Below are positions 34,393 through 42,518 of a DNA stretch of 64,000 bases, in pieces (the first letter of the stretch is position 1; the number at the start of each line of letters is the position of its first letter). The DNA comes from Granulicella aggregans (GTDB lineage: Bacteria; Acidobacteriota; Terriglobia; Terriglobales; Acidobacteriaceae), in contig NZ_JAGSYE010000003.1 in the NCBI RefSeq assembly GCF_025685565.1, positions 124,001-188,000 on the forward strand, read 5' to 3'. The position numbers and the translations under genes were made by a program. The notes under the pieces are model-generated. The model worked only from the letters and a program-made list of their open reading frames with translations, had not been told where the DNA came from and searched no databases.

Positions 34393-34782
34393 TTACTGCT
34401 GCGGCTTCGGCTTGCCTTCCATCTTGTCGCCGACGTCCGCGATTCCGGCTCCGGTCTTGTGAACTGCCTTCTTGGTGCCGTTCGCGGTAGCCTTCGCACC
34501 CTTTTCAACGCCCTTGCCGGTATCCTTGGCAGCTACCTTGGTGTCGTGGCCAGCAACTTCAGTGCCCTTATTCACGCCTTTGCCGGTGTCCACCGCAGCT
34601 ACCTTCGTATCGTGACCGGCGACCTTGGTGCCCTTCGCAACTCCCTTGCCGGTCTCCTTGGCAGCGGCCTTCGTGTCGTGACCAGCGTCCTTGATGTCCT
34701 GCCCGGCGGTCTGTGCAAACGCCGGTACCGAAGCTACAGCCAACGCAGAAGCCAATACACCCGTCAAAATGGTTCTCTTCAT
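34393..34782 (-). CDS. Secreted low-complexity repeat protein
   Basis: 129 residues: a Sec signal peptide (MKRTILTGVLASALAVASVPAFAQ), then about four imperfect 22-residue units built on AGHDTKVAAKDTGKGVxKG, and a lysine/proline tail. The 11-residue periodicity and the alanine/lysine/glycine content suggest an extended amphipathic helix, as in LEA-like or apolipoprotein-like stress proteins; that comparison is structural only. It is a stand-alone gene preceded by AGGAGACTCAC. Confidence 0.83.
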   Translation of the reverse strand: MKRTILTGVLASALAVASVPAFAQTAGQDIKDAGHDTKAAAKETGKGVAKGTKVAGHDTKVAAVDTGKGVNKGTEVAGHDTKVAAKDTGKGVEKGAKATANGTKKAVHKTGAGIADVGDKMEGKPKPQQ

Positions 34783-34857
34783 GTGAGTCTCCTATCTTTC
34801 GTAACTCAACTGTAATCTCTTGTCGCGCTCAGATGCTTGTGGAAGACTGCCCACCGT

Positions 34858-36132
34858 TTATGACGCTGCTGTAAGCAGCGAATGCGGCTCGTCCGGCTTG
34901 ATCTCATACCCCTTGAAGCCGTAGTAGATGATGAAGATGTAGCAGAGGAACGGCAGCGTCATCGAGTGATGCACCCCGAACCGGTCTGCCAGCGCACCCA
35001 TCATCACCGGGAAGATCGCTCCCCCGACAATCGCCTGCACCAGCAGGCCCGATCCCCGCCCGGTCAGCGGTCCAAGCTCCGCCACTGCCAGCGTGAAGAT
35101 CGTCGGGAACATGATCGAGTTGAAGATGCCTACCGCGAGAATCGTCCACAGCGCGAAGTATCCAGTGCCAAGTAGAGAAGCCAGCACGAGAACGCAGGCA
35201 CCCACTCCGGCCCATCCCAGAATTTTGTGGGCTGCAATCTTCTGCATCACCGCCGAACCGATAAACCGGCCCACCATCATGCCAGCCCAGTAGAAGGTGA
35301 CGAGTTTCGCGCCCTTCTCCAGCGGCAGCCCGGCGATCAGAGGATCGTTGAAGTACTTCACCAGGAAGCTGCCGATGGAAACCTCAGCTCCCACATACAC
35401 AAAGATCCCAATCGCTCCCAGGTACAGGTGCGGGTGATGCCAGATGCTGTCTTTCTGAATGTCCAGGCTGCTCGGACGGTAGTCCTGCGTCGTCTCAATC
35501 CGGGGAAATTTGTAGAGAGCGATCGCCAGAGCGAGCACGATGACCACACCCGCGATGGTGAGGAAGGGCAAGCGGAACACATGCAGCGGATTGGCCGCTG
35601 CCGTGCCGCTGAGAATCAGCGCTCCACCAACATACGGCGCGACGGTGTCGCCCAGTGTGTTGAAGGCCTGGGTCAGGTTCAACCGGCTCGACGCCGTCTC
35701 CGGCGGTCCAAGGATGGTCACATACGGATTTGCCGCAACTTGTAGAACGGTCACTCCGGCTGCCAGCACGATCTCCGCAGCCAGGAAGAAGGTATATGCA
35801 CCGACCGCAGCCGCAGGTACGAACAGCACAGCTCCCGCGCCCATAGTCAGCAGGCCCACTACCATGCTCTTCTGATACCCTATCCACTCCACCAGCTTGC
35901 CCGCAGGCATCGCAAACACGAAATAAGAGCTGAAGAACGCTAGCTGGATGAGAGACGCCTGAAGATAAGAGAGCGTGAAGATCGACTGAAGGTGCGGAAT
36001 CACCGCATCATTAATAACCGTGCAGAAGCCCCAGCAGAAGAACAGCGTCGTAACCATCGCCATGGCGCTGTAGTTTGTCGATCCTGGAGCTGCGGAAAGT
36101 GTTCGGGGGGTGCCTGTGCTTGTGATCGCCAT
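34858..36132 (-). CDS. Sugar MFS transporter (FucP/GluP type)
   Basis: 424 residues, twelve membrane spans. FFCWGFCTVINDAVIPHLQSIF in span 1, the loop EWIGYQKSMVVGLLTMGAG, and AANPYVTILGPPETASSRLNL are typical of the FHS (fucose-glucose-galactose-H+ symporter) family. It brings hexoses or deoxyhexoses in with protons. The exact sugar is not predictable. No sugar enzymes are adjacent. Confidence 0.9.
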   Translation of the reverse strand: MAITSTGTPRTLSAAPGSTNYSAMAMVTTLFFCWGFCTVINDAVIPHLQSIFTLSYLQASLIQLAFFSSYFVFAMPAGKLVEWIGYQKSMVVGLLTMGAGAVLFVPAAAVGAYTFFLAAEIVLAAGVTVLQVAANPYVTILGPPETASSRLNLTQAFNTLGDTVAPYVGGALILSGTAAANPLHVFRLPFLTIAGVVIVLALAIALYKFPRIETTQDYRPSSLDIQKDSIWHHPHLYLGAIGIFVYVGAEVSIGSFLVKYFNDPLIAGLPLEKGAKLVTFYWAGMMVGRFIGSAVMQKIAAHKILGWAGVGACVLVLASLLGTGYFALWTILAVGIFNSIMFPTIFTLAVAELGPLTGRGSGLLVQAIVGGAIFPVMMGALADRFGVHHSMTLPFLCYIFIIYYGFKGYEIKPDEPHSLLTAAS

Positions 36133-36285
36133 CGGTGTCGGTTCGCTGCCTTCTCAGTGCGACTCTTGGGCCGCCTGTCTTATTTTTGTCCAGACTTTGC
36201 CCAAACCGGGCTTTGCAACCGGCAAGGCTTTTCGATGACGATACTACATGATCCCGTCCACCTCTGGCTCAACTTCCAGCGGTGC

Positions 36286-37689
36286 CTACGACCCCGCGAT
36301 CATCATCCCCTCGACCCGGATCGTCGGAGCCGCGCTCGCTCCCCGGAAGACCAGGTCGTTCCCGATTGCGACGACATTCTTATACATATCCTTCAGATTC
36401 CCGGCGATCGTGATCTCCTCTACGGGAAACGCGATCTCGCCGTTCTCAATCCACATCCCGCTCGCACCCTGCGAGTAGTCTCCCGTCACCAAGTTCACTC
36501 CGAAGCCCATCGTCTCCGTCACATAAAGCCCCTGCTTCACGTCGCCGATGATCTCCTCCGGCGTCAGCGTCCCGGCCTCGAGGTAGAAGTTCCCCGCCCC
36601 GATCCCCGGATTCCCCGCTAGCCCTCGGGAAGCATTCCCCGTCGAAACCATCCCCAGCTTCCGCGCCGTATACGTATTCATCACGTAGTTCTTCAGAATC
36701 CCGCGCTCGACGATCACCTTCCGGCGCGTCGGCAGCCCTTCACCATCGAACGGCGACGTCCCAAACCCGCCGACTCCATCCCCGTTGTTCGGATAGAAGA
36801 CCATCGTCCCGTCATCAACCACGGTAATGTTCTCGCCCGCCACCTGTTCGCCCAGCTTGTCCGCGAAGAAGCTCGCATGACGATAGATCGCGTCCCCGTT
36901 CGCCGCCTCGAAGATGTTCCCCATGATCGACCGCGCAATCTCCGGCGAAAACACCACCGGCGCAGCCTGCGTCTTCACCTGCCGCGCGCCCAACCGCTTC
37001 AGCGTCCGCCGGGCTGCCTCATGCCCAATCTCCTCGGGCGATTCGAGCAGCCGCGTCGTCCGCGAGTTCGAGTACCAATAGTTCCGCTGCATCCCGCCCG
37101 TCTCGCCCTGCGCAATGGGCGAAGCCGAGAACCCGCAATAAGACTTGCGGTACTCCCCGACAAACCCACGCGAGTTCACCATGATCTTGTGCGATGTAGA
37201 TGTATCAAAGTCGCCGCCACCGGAGTTGGTAATCCGCGTGTCATACGCCATCGCCGCAGCCTCTGAGCGCCGGGCAATCTCGATCCGCTCAGCCGGCGGC
37301 ATCTCATTCACATCTTCAAAGTAGAGGTGCTGGTCCTTCTCAACCTGCCCAAACGCCTCAGCCTCGGGCAGCCCCGCAAACGGATCTTCACTGGTCACCT
37401 TCGCCAGCGCCACAGCCCCACTCACCAGACGTTCAATCGATTCCGAAGAAAAATCTGAGGATGAGGTGCTCGCCGTCCGCTGCCCAAAGAACACCCGCAG
37501 CCCCACCGCCCGCGAACCGGACTCCTTCAACTGCTCCACCTGCCCCAGCCGCACCAGCGCCCCAAACTCCTCGCCCTCATACACCACGGCCTCGGCATCG
37601 CTCGCGCCCGCCTTCTTCGCCTTCGCGACAACATCGAACGCAAGCTGTTTCAGATCGGAAGACGACGGTGCGGACACAAGCGTAGACAT
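36286..37689 (-). CDS. pmbA: PmbA/TldE, TldD-partner peptidase subunit
   Basis: 467 residues of the TldD/PmbA fold without the HExxxH zinc site, so this is the non-catalytic PmbA (TldE) subunit. Family stretches are SGAVALAKVTSEDPFAGLP, GAGNFYLEAGTLTPEEII and GFGVNLVTGDYSQGASGMW. With TldD (42518-44017, same strand) it forms a protease with roles in peptide maturation and CcdA decay in E. coli. AAGGAGTATTC precedes the ATG. Confidence 0.93.
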   Translation of the reverse strand: MSTLVSAPSSSDLKQLAFDVVAKAKKAGASDAEAVVYEGEEFGALVRLGQVEQLKESGSRAVGLRVFFGQRTASTSSSDFSSESIERLVSGAVALAKVTSEDPFAGLPEAEAFGQVEKDQHLYFEDVNEMPPAERIEIARRSEAAAMAYDTRITNSGGGDFDTSTSHKIMVNSRGFVGEYRKSYCGFSASPIAQGETGGMQRNYWYSNSRTTRLLESPEEIGHEAARRTLKRLGARQVKTQAAPVVFSPEIARSIMGNIFEAANGDAIYRHASFFADKLGEQVAGENITVVDDGTMVFYPNNGDGVGGFGTSPFDGEGLPTRRKVIVERGILKNYVMNTYTARKLGMVSTGNASRGLAGNPGIGAGNFYLEAGTLTPEEIIGDVKQGLYVTETMGFGVNLVTGDYSQGASGMWIENGEIAFPVEEITIAGNLKDMYKNVVAIGNDLVFRGASAAPTIRVEGMMIAGS

Positions 37690-37884
37690 GAATACTCCTT
37701 GAAAAGATCACCTCCTCAATCGTATTCGAGATCGCAGGAACCCGCCGCAGCAGCGACGCCACAAGTGCCACCCGCCCGACCTTTGTCATCCTTCGCGCAT
37801 CGCAGAGTCTGTGGTGAATAGAGATGCAGGATAGTGCAAACACTCCCTAGATACATCAAGAACCCTAAAAATCGGGCAAGTCCG
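37690..37884. promoter_or_regulatory. Intergenic region with half repeat
   Basis: 195 bases between the TadE-like stop and the pmbA start. TTGTCATCCTTCGC at 37783-37796 is the left half of the TTGTC repeat seen at 27154 and 31106; the right half is degenerate. The pmbA promoter should lie here. No gene. Confidence 0.4.
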
Positions 37885-38391
37885 CTAACGGCTAATGAAC
37901 CGGTAAGCCTGGACATCCAGCAGGCCCGTCCGCGTTCCATAGAATGGAATCGTGTACGAGTACGAGAAAACGATCACCCCAATCCCGACCAAGTCGCCAA
38001 CATAGTTGCCTGTTGACGATCCATCCCCGTAAAGGACGAGGATGGTCGGCGGTTGCGTGGTCCCCGGCAGATAGAGATTCGCTTTCACGACGTTCTGTAT
38101 CTGTACCTGGCTTGCTGGAGACAGGCTCGTGGAACTGTTCAGGCTCGCATACCGCGCGCCCACGTTCGCGGCATAGGTCGCGCTGCAAATGCTGACCAGC
38201 AGCATAGACAACTCGAAGATGCCAATAAGCAGCATGAAAAATACTGGCAACACCAGTGCGGTCTCGATCACCATCGAGCCCTGGTTTTCATGAGCCACTC
38301 GCGCGAAGCGATCCTTGAACGATCTCTTCGGTGCGCCCAACTCGGGCCCGAGGCCGACGGTCTTCCATAAGAGCCATTTTTTTCTCATCAT
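37885..38391 (-). CDS. TadE-like pseudopilin/secreted protein
   Basis: 168 residues. After a basic leader comes NQGSMVIETALVLPVFFMLLIGIFELSM, the TadE class signature (glutamate five residues into the hydrophobic stretch, prepilin-like). The extracytoplasmic tail is beta-rich and 100 residues long. TadE-type minor pilins help Tad/Flp pili assemble. AGGAGAGAGCAC precedes the ATG. It is third in a block with another TadE and a TadG, 13 bases after the second. Confidence 0.87.
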   Translation of the reverse strand: MMRKKWLLWKTVGLGPELGAPKRSFKDRFARVAHENQGSMVIETALVLPVFFMLLIGIFELSMLLVSICSATYAANVGARYASLNSSTSLSPASQVQIQNVVKANLYLPGTTQPPTILVLYGDGSSTGNYVGDLVGIGVIVFSYSYTIPFYGTRTGLLDVQAYRFISR

Positions 38392-38404
38392 GTGCTCTCT
38401 CCTT

Positions 38405-38854
38405 TCACTTCGTCCAGGGCACCCTGTAGGTGGCGGTAGCGCTCAGTTGCAAGCTGCTCGATATGCCGCTCCACTTGAGAACCGCTGGCACGTTCGCGTT
38501 CGCCGTGACTTGTACATACATGATTGGGGTGCCGTACCCGATGCAGGTTGTCAGGCTACTTACCGCGGCTCCGCCCGGCGTGCAGGTGTAGATGTTTACC
38601 GGCGTCGGCACGACGAGACCACTTATTCCCGTCCCCGCCTGCTGTGCGGCGAACTGCATGCCTCCGTAGTTCTTCTGGTTGCCTGGAATGATCCCGAGCT
38701 GCGCACCCGCAGCCGCGGCCTCTGTCAGCATCATCTCGGTACGGATATAAATCCCATAGTCAACTACTCCCGCCAGAATCAGGACGAAGACCGAGATGAA
38801 CATCGCGAACTCGATCAGCGCCTGCCCGCTCTCGTTCTGGAGAAGTCTCGTCAT
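38405..38854 (-). CDS. TadE-like pseudopilin/secreted protein
   Basis: 149 residues from ATG at 38854, which overlaps the tadG-like stop (ATGA). The N-terminus has ESGQALIEFAMFISVFVLIL, a classical TadE prepilin-like segment, and the tail has two cysteines (YTCTPGG, TTCIGYG) that could pair. The longer frame to 38902 is inside the upstream gene. Confidence 0.87.
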   Translation of the reverse strand: MTRLLQNESGQALIEFAMFISVFVLILAGVVDYGIYIRTEMMLTEAAAAGAQLGIIPGNQKNYGGMQFAAQQAGTGISGLVVPTPVNIYTCTPGGAAVSSLTTCIGYGTPIMYVQVTANANVPAVLKWSGISSSLQLSATATYRVPWTK

Positions 38855-40146
38855 TGAACCAGCACCGATTGAGTCCGGAATGGACTCCCTCCCGACAGCC
38901 ACGAGAAGTTGCCGTTCTGCGTGATGGTGGTTGCGAAGAAGTAGGTGTTGCGCGTGATGAAGCTGCCGTAATTGGGCACAGTCCAGGTATTTGCCCAGAC
39001 ATAGAGACCGGTGTTCGGCAGATACCAGATCCCATCGCCGCTGAACGTGTCATTGGTGTTGAGTATGAAGTCGTTCGGGCCGGTGGCCACCCAGTTCCGA
39101 TCGGCGAAGAAGAGTATCCCTGTGATCCCATCATTCGAGGTGTCGGTCGGCGCGGAGAGATTCAGTGTGCTCTGGCCGCCTGGTGAATTGCCCACCTGGA
39201 ACTGCCCGTAGCTGGCTCCGTTTCCTTTGGTGAAGAAGAGCGTCACGCCGGTGCCGGTTATGGTTGAAAAGTTGATCTTCGCTCCGCCTGTGATGACGTA
39301 AAGCCCAGGATTCAGCGTCACCGTGGCATTCGTGATCGTCAGACCGATCGTGCTCGAAGTCCCGCAGTACGTCCCGGGGTTGAGCACTGTCAAGCCCGTG
39401 ACGGTCTTCGAGGTAAAGTTGCACGAGCCGAACGTCGGCTGCGTAACGGAACTCGACAGCGGGTCCGTTATCACCGGAACGCCGAATGTCGGGTTGACCG
39501 AGGGCGGAGCGCCTCCATAGCTCGAACCCGTTCCCTGACCCTGCGTCTGCTGCGCGAACCAGCCTCCGCCGCCGGAGTTGCCGGACGTGCCCGAGACGTC
39601 CACACCAAACCCCCAGCCTCTGGAAAAGCCGTCAACGACAAAGTTGTAGTTGGAGTAGACCGGGCACGTCGCGAAGAGTGTCGCGCTAGCATCGTCGAAG
39701 GAGTTCACATACTGCGAGTTGTAGGCGCCGAGGAAGTAAGAACACGGTGGCACCAGCGCCACGCTTTGTGCTGTCATGGTCCATGTGCCTCCGTGCAAGG
39801 TCTCCATGAAGATCGTCTTTACTGTCTGTGTGACGGTTGCCTGTATCGCGTCGTAACGCCCTGCGTAGGGTCCGCTGGTCGGGTTCTGGATAACTGTCAC
39901 GGTCGCGCCGTTGCTACCGTTCTTGAAGCCATTGATCGCGGCGTCTTCCTGGCCGTGCGTCGCCCAATCGAACGGCCCGGCGTTCGCGCCTGGTCCGGTG
40001 CGCTCCGCCTCCAGCTCCGCGCCCACCGCCGCTCCGTCCGCCGCGCTCTGCATCTGAATCTTCACCAGTTCCATGTGGCCGATGTCGATTGTCAACCCGC
40101 AGAAGAGGATGCACAGGATGAGCCCGATCGCGAAGATAGGGCTCAT
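38851..40146 (-). CDS. TadG-like protein (start possibly frameshifted)
   Basis: 431 residues from the ATG at 40146. The N-terminus SPIFAIGLILCILFCGLTIDIGH is the TadG membrane segment, followed by a QMQSAADGAAVGAELEA helix and a long, serine/glycine/threonine-rich beta domain. AGGAGG precedes this ATG. The frame upstream continues as a typical TadG leader (RRTALPETRGGAM) but has no start. One extra A in the run at 40182-40186 would join it to the ATG at 40199, giving MITSQKRRTALPETRGGAM. TadG spans the envelope in Tad pilus systems; the pilus ATPase and peptidase are not in this window. Confidence 0.82.
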   Translation of the reverse strand: MSPIFAIGLILCILFCGLTIDIGHMELVKIQMQSAADGAAVGAELEAERTGPGANAGPFDWATHGQEDAAINGFKNGSNGATVTVIQNPTSGPYAGRYDAIQATVTQTVKTIFMETLHGGTWTMTAQSVALVPPCSYFLGAYNSQYVNSFDDASATLFATCPVYSNYNFVVDGFSRGWGFGVDVSGTSGNSGGGGWFAQQTQGQGTGSSYGGAPPSVNPTFGVPVITDPLSSSVTQPTFGSCNFTSKTVTGLTVLNPGTYCGTSSTIGLTITNATVTLNPGLYVITGGAKINFSTITGTGVTLFFTKGNGASYGQFQVGNSPGGQSTLNLSAPTDTSNDGITGILFFADRNWVATGPNDFILNTNDTFSGDGIWYLPNTGLYVWANTWTVPNYGSFITRNTYFFATTITQNGNFSWLSGGSPFRTQSVLVQ

Positions 40147-40199
40147 CGCGCCTCCTCGTGTTTCCGGCAGCGCCGTTCGTCTTTTTGAGAAGTAATCAT
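40147..40199 (-). other. Short overlapping frame ahead of tadG-like gene
   Basis: An ATG at 40199 opens an 18-codon frame whose TGA overlaps the tadG-like ATG (ATGA). Either this is a coupled leader peptide, or the A5 run at 40182-40186 is a one-base deletion, slippage site or read error in the true tadG start. A -1 shift at that run restores one continuous frame. Confidence 0.5.
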
Positions 40200-41054
40200 G
40201 CGTCTGTTCCGGTGTGCCTCAATCTTTTCTATCCGGTGCCGCGCCCTTTTTCATTGATAGGATCTCCCGGAGGGTCCGGCTTGTCGGAAACTTCGCAATT
40301 TGGACCGGCCCACGCTCAAAAGGGCTTAGAGGACGATTCATGATGTTTGGTCCAGTGACCCCGGCAGAAACTGCTGAAGCCGATCATGCCTCTTTCGGAA
40401 GAGACCATGGCAATGGACACACTCCCTGCTTTGCAGGTCAGTTCGAGTTTCCGTGTGCTCTTAGAACTGACTGGGATCTCGCTACGAATCTGGTTTAGCG
40501 AGGTTCAAGCAGTAGTACCCAGAATTATGGTGAAGCGAGTAGGGCACCGAAAGAGGCACTAGGCTTTCTGATAATGGTCACATTTTTCGTCTGTCTACGA
40601 GCGGACTTGAATGTCCGCGCGAACGATAAATAGACCAGATAAAGCGGTCGCAGTTCTCGGGAAAGGAATATGCGAAAGCAGAGCCTTGAACCGTTGCCGA
40701 CGGCATAACGCTATCAGCTTCGAGCCCAGATCTTTGTGGGATGGATCACATTACTTGTGCAACTTCTGCTCGATCATCCTCGATCGGCACTCATTTCCAG
40801 CTCTAGCGAGGCTGTGTCTTGGGATGCGGGAAAGCTCCCCAAACGGCTTGCCTGTATGACCCTCTGGAAAGAAGGTGCCGATCTCGAACTCATATCGACC
40901 CCTTGGAGGATAGTTCGTCACCACTTCGTTCTTGCATGGCGACCTACAGGGGATGGTGTACTTCCATCATGCGGGGCTAGCGTAAGTCATCGCTAGGACG
41001 CATTCAACCCGCGCCCTCCCAATGAACTGCCCAATGAACTGCAGGAGGCAAGCA
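40200..41054. other. Gene-poor stretch, 0.85 kb
   Basis: No convincing gene. Several short plus-strand frames (40386-40562, 40611-40859, 40736-40996) have no ribosome site and no family signal. The base composition is less GC-biased at third positions than the neighbours, so it may be decayed coding sequence. The left end must contain the promoter of the tad block. GGTCC/GGACC arms near 40275-40307 are a weak hairpin only. Confidence 0.4.
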
Positions 41055-41225
41055 ATGCCCTATACCCATGAAGCTAAATGTCCACACTGCCACTTGATGA
41101 TCCATCGCTGGCGTCTCGAGTGTCCAAACTGCTTGACGCGTTTGGATGTCGAACCGGGATCAAACATCCCCGTAGCGCCCATGTATCTGCATCGAATCCC
41201 TCAGTCTTCATTTCGTCCACGTTGA
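41055..41225 (+). CDS. Tiny zinc-ribbon protein
   Basis: 56 residues starting MPYTHEAKCPHCHLMIHRW and containing CPHC and CPNC pairs 13 residues apart, a compact four-cysteine zinc ribbon, with a short tail after it. AGGAGG lies 6 bases before the ATG (41043-41048), the main reason to call it real. It is isolated on the plus strand between minus-strand genes. Function unknown; nucleic-acid or protein binding is the usual theme for such ribbons. Confidence 0.6.
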   Translation: MPYTHEAKCPHCHLMIHRWRLECPNCLTRLDVEPGSNIPVAPMYLHRIPQSSFRPR

Positions 41226-41270
41226 AGTCTGGCTATCCGAAGATCTAGACCCTCTTTTTATCGGCCGAAA

Positions 41271-41642
41271 TTAGACAAAGTGCGTCCGCACCTTGCCCCC
41301 GTTCAGACTCCGCGAAAACAGATTCCACTTGAACCCGAACGGCCTTCTTAGTCTCCGCCGGATCTTCGCATCGAGCGAAGCCGCCTTCTCCTCCGGCATC
41401 GGCTTCACAATCATCCACTCCGCGTGGGTGCCCGCAGGAACGTCATCCATCCCCATGAACGGCTCCTGCGGGGAGCGCCCCTCGAGAGCCATCCGCTCCA
41501 GTTGGAACTCAAGCTCGTCGTGGATATTCTCTCGCAGTTCCTCGAGCGAGTGCCCGATGCTGGAGCATCCAGGAACATCGGGCACGTACGCGCTCATGTG
41601 GCCGGAACCGATCTGATAGATGACGAGATAACGACGAATCAT
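41271..41642 (-). CDS. Solo HicB-like protein
   Basis: 123 residues. MIRRYLVIYQIGSGHMSAYVPDVPGCSSIGHSLEELRENI is the HicB_lk antitoxin fold (partial RNase H-like). The usual C-terminal DNA-binding domain is replaced by a basic arginine-rich tail (KIRRRLRRPFGFKW). No HicA toxin frame is seen next to it. It lies 24 bases after a Cys/His protein gene, same strand. Confidence 0.75.
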   Translation of the reverse strand: MIRRYLVIYQIGSGHMSAYVPDVPGCSSIGHSLEELRENIHDELEFQLERMALEGRSPQEPFMGMDDVPAGTHAEWMIVKPMPEEKAASLDAKIRRRLRRPFGFKWNLFSRSLNGGKVRTHFV

Positions 41643-41666
41643 AGAGGACCTTTAGTGCGAATCCCG

Positions 41667-41978
41667 TTAGCGCACGGGAAACTGTGACGGACGAGGCTCC
41701 CGTCCATCGGTCGCCTTCAAGAAATGCAGGCCCGACGGGCAGTACTCGGAATCGCTCTTCAACTTGTGTTCGACATGCGCGGCCGAACCGTTCTCGGCGC
41801 GGCGCTTGTACAGCTTCAAGGCCCCACCGCAATCCTTGCAGCGGAACTCGGTGTCCGCGTCCTCAAGAGCTTCTGCTACGGTCTTCACCTTCCAGAAGGG
41901 CTCATACCCTCCCGTTGCCTTCACGCGACGACGCTTGACCTGACATACATGGAACTGCTCGCGCTCTGCTGCTGCCAT
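41667..41978 (-). CDS. Small Cys/His protein, paralogue A
   Basis: 103 residues with C12, C47xxC50, a histidine pair (HVEH) and C80 in SEYCPSG. Spacing FRCKDCGG...HVEHK...C is like a treble-clef zinc site, reminiscent of the N-terminal finger of CoiA-type proteins, though no nuclease part is present. About half its residues are shared with paralogue B at 42210-42518, including KRRRVK, GGYEPFWKVK, FRCKDC and KATDGREP. Not recognised as a named family; function unknown. Confidence 0.75.
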   Translation of the reverse strand: MAAAEREQFHVCQVKRRRVKATGGYEPFWKVKTVAEALEDADTEFRCKDCGGALKLYKRRAENGSAAHVEHKLKSDSEYCPSGLHFLKATDGREPRPSQFPVR

Positions 41979-42209
41979 CGAATTCCTCCGGACACTTTAA
42001 TCACGTACGGTTGGAGTGCTTGGATTGGACGTCTTGAGCCGACACGTCATGGTGTCGAGGAAGGATTCCGCCTCCCGGGTCTCAACCCGGGCATTCGTTC
42101 GCCCCAGGAGTCAAAGAGGGGAAATCCAGAGCCTTGTTGTAGTGCGGGCAGATGGAAGATCGTTACACGGAAAATCTTCCTCTAGCCAGCCCGCGTTCCG
42201 AAAATGGTA
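41979..42209. other. Spacer between paralogue genes
   Basis: 231 bases without a gene. CCCGGGTCTCAACCCGGG near 42076-42093 makes a six-pair hairpin with a TCTCAA loop; checked as a tRNA arm and rejected. It may be a processing or pause site between the paralogues. Confidence 0.35.
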
Positions 42210-42518
42210 TTACTCGACCGGCTTCGCCGAGATCTTCGGCTCGCGTCCGTCGGTCGCCTTCTTGAAGAGAAGGCCGCTGACGCAGAACTCGGAGTCCGCA
42301 GTCAGCTTGTGCTCTACGTAAGGAATCGTGCCTGCCTTGCCGTTGCGGCCCAGCAGCTTTACTTCGCCGTAGCAGTCCTTGCAGCGAAACTCCGTGTCGC
42401 TGTCGCTCAACGCGACCGCTACTTCCTTCACCTTCCAGAAGGGTTCGTACCCGCCGCCTTCTTTGACCCGGCGGCGCTTTACCTCACATTCGTACATCTT
42501 TTCGCGTTCGACTGCCAT
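42210..42518 (-). CDS. Small Cys/His protein, paralogue B
   Basis: 102 residues, homologous along its length to the 41667-41978 product: C11, CKDC, YVEHK, SEFCVSG and the common tail KATDGREPK. The start ATG shares one base with the tldD stop (TAATG), so it is translationally coupled to tldD. The frame to 42608 lies inside tldD and is rejected. The conserved Cys3His set suggests one bound zinc ion; role unknown. Confidence 0.77.
   Translation of the reverse strand: MAVEREKMYECEVKRRRVKEGGGYEPFWKVKEVAVALSDSDTEFRCKDCYGEVKLLGRNGKAGTIPYVEHKLTADSEFCVSGLLFKKATDGREPKISAKPVE

Noticed and set aside
40386..40562. 58-codon plus-strand frame in the gene-poor region
   Set aside because: No ribosome-binding site and no recognisable sequence; kept only as part of the unassigned stretch.
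42050..42130. Possible tRNA (CCCGGGTCTCAACCCGGG looks like a T arm)
   Set aside because: No T-loop consensus, acceptor stem or anticodon arm could be folded on either strand.
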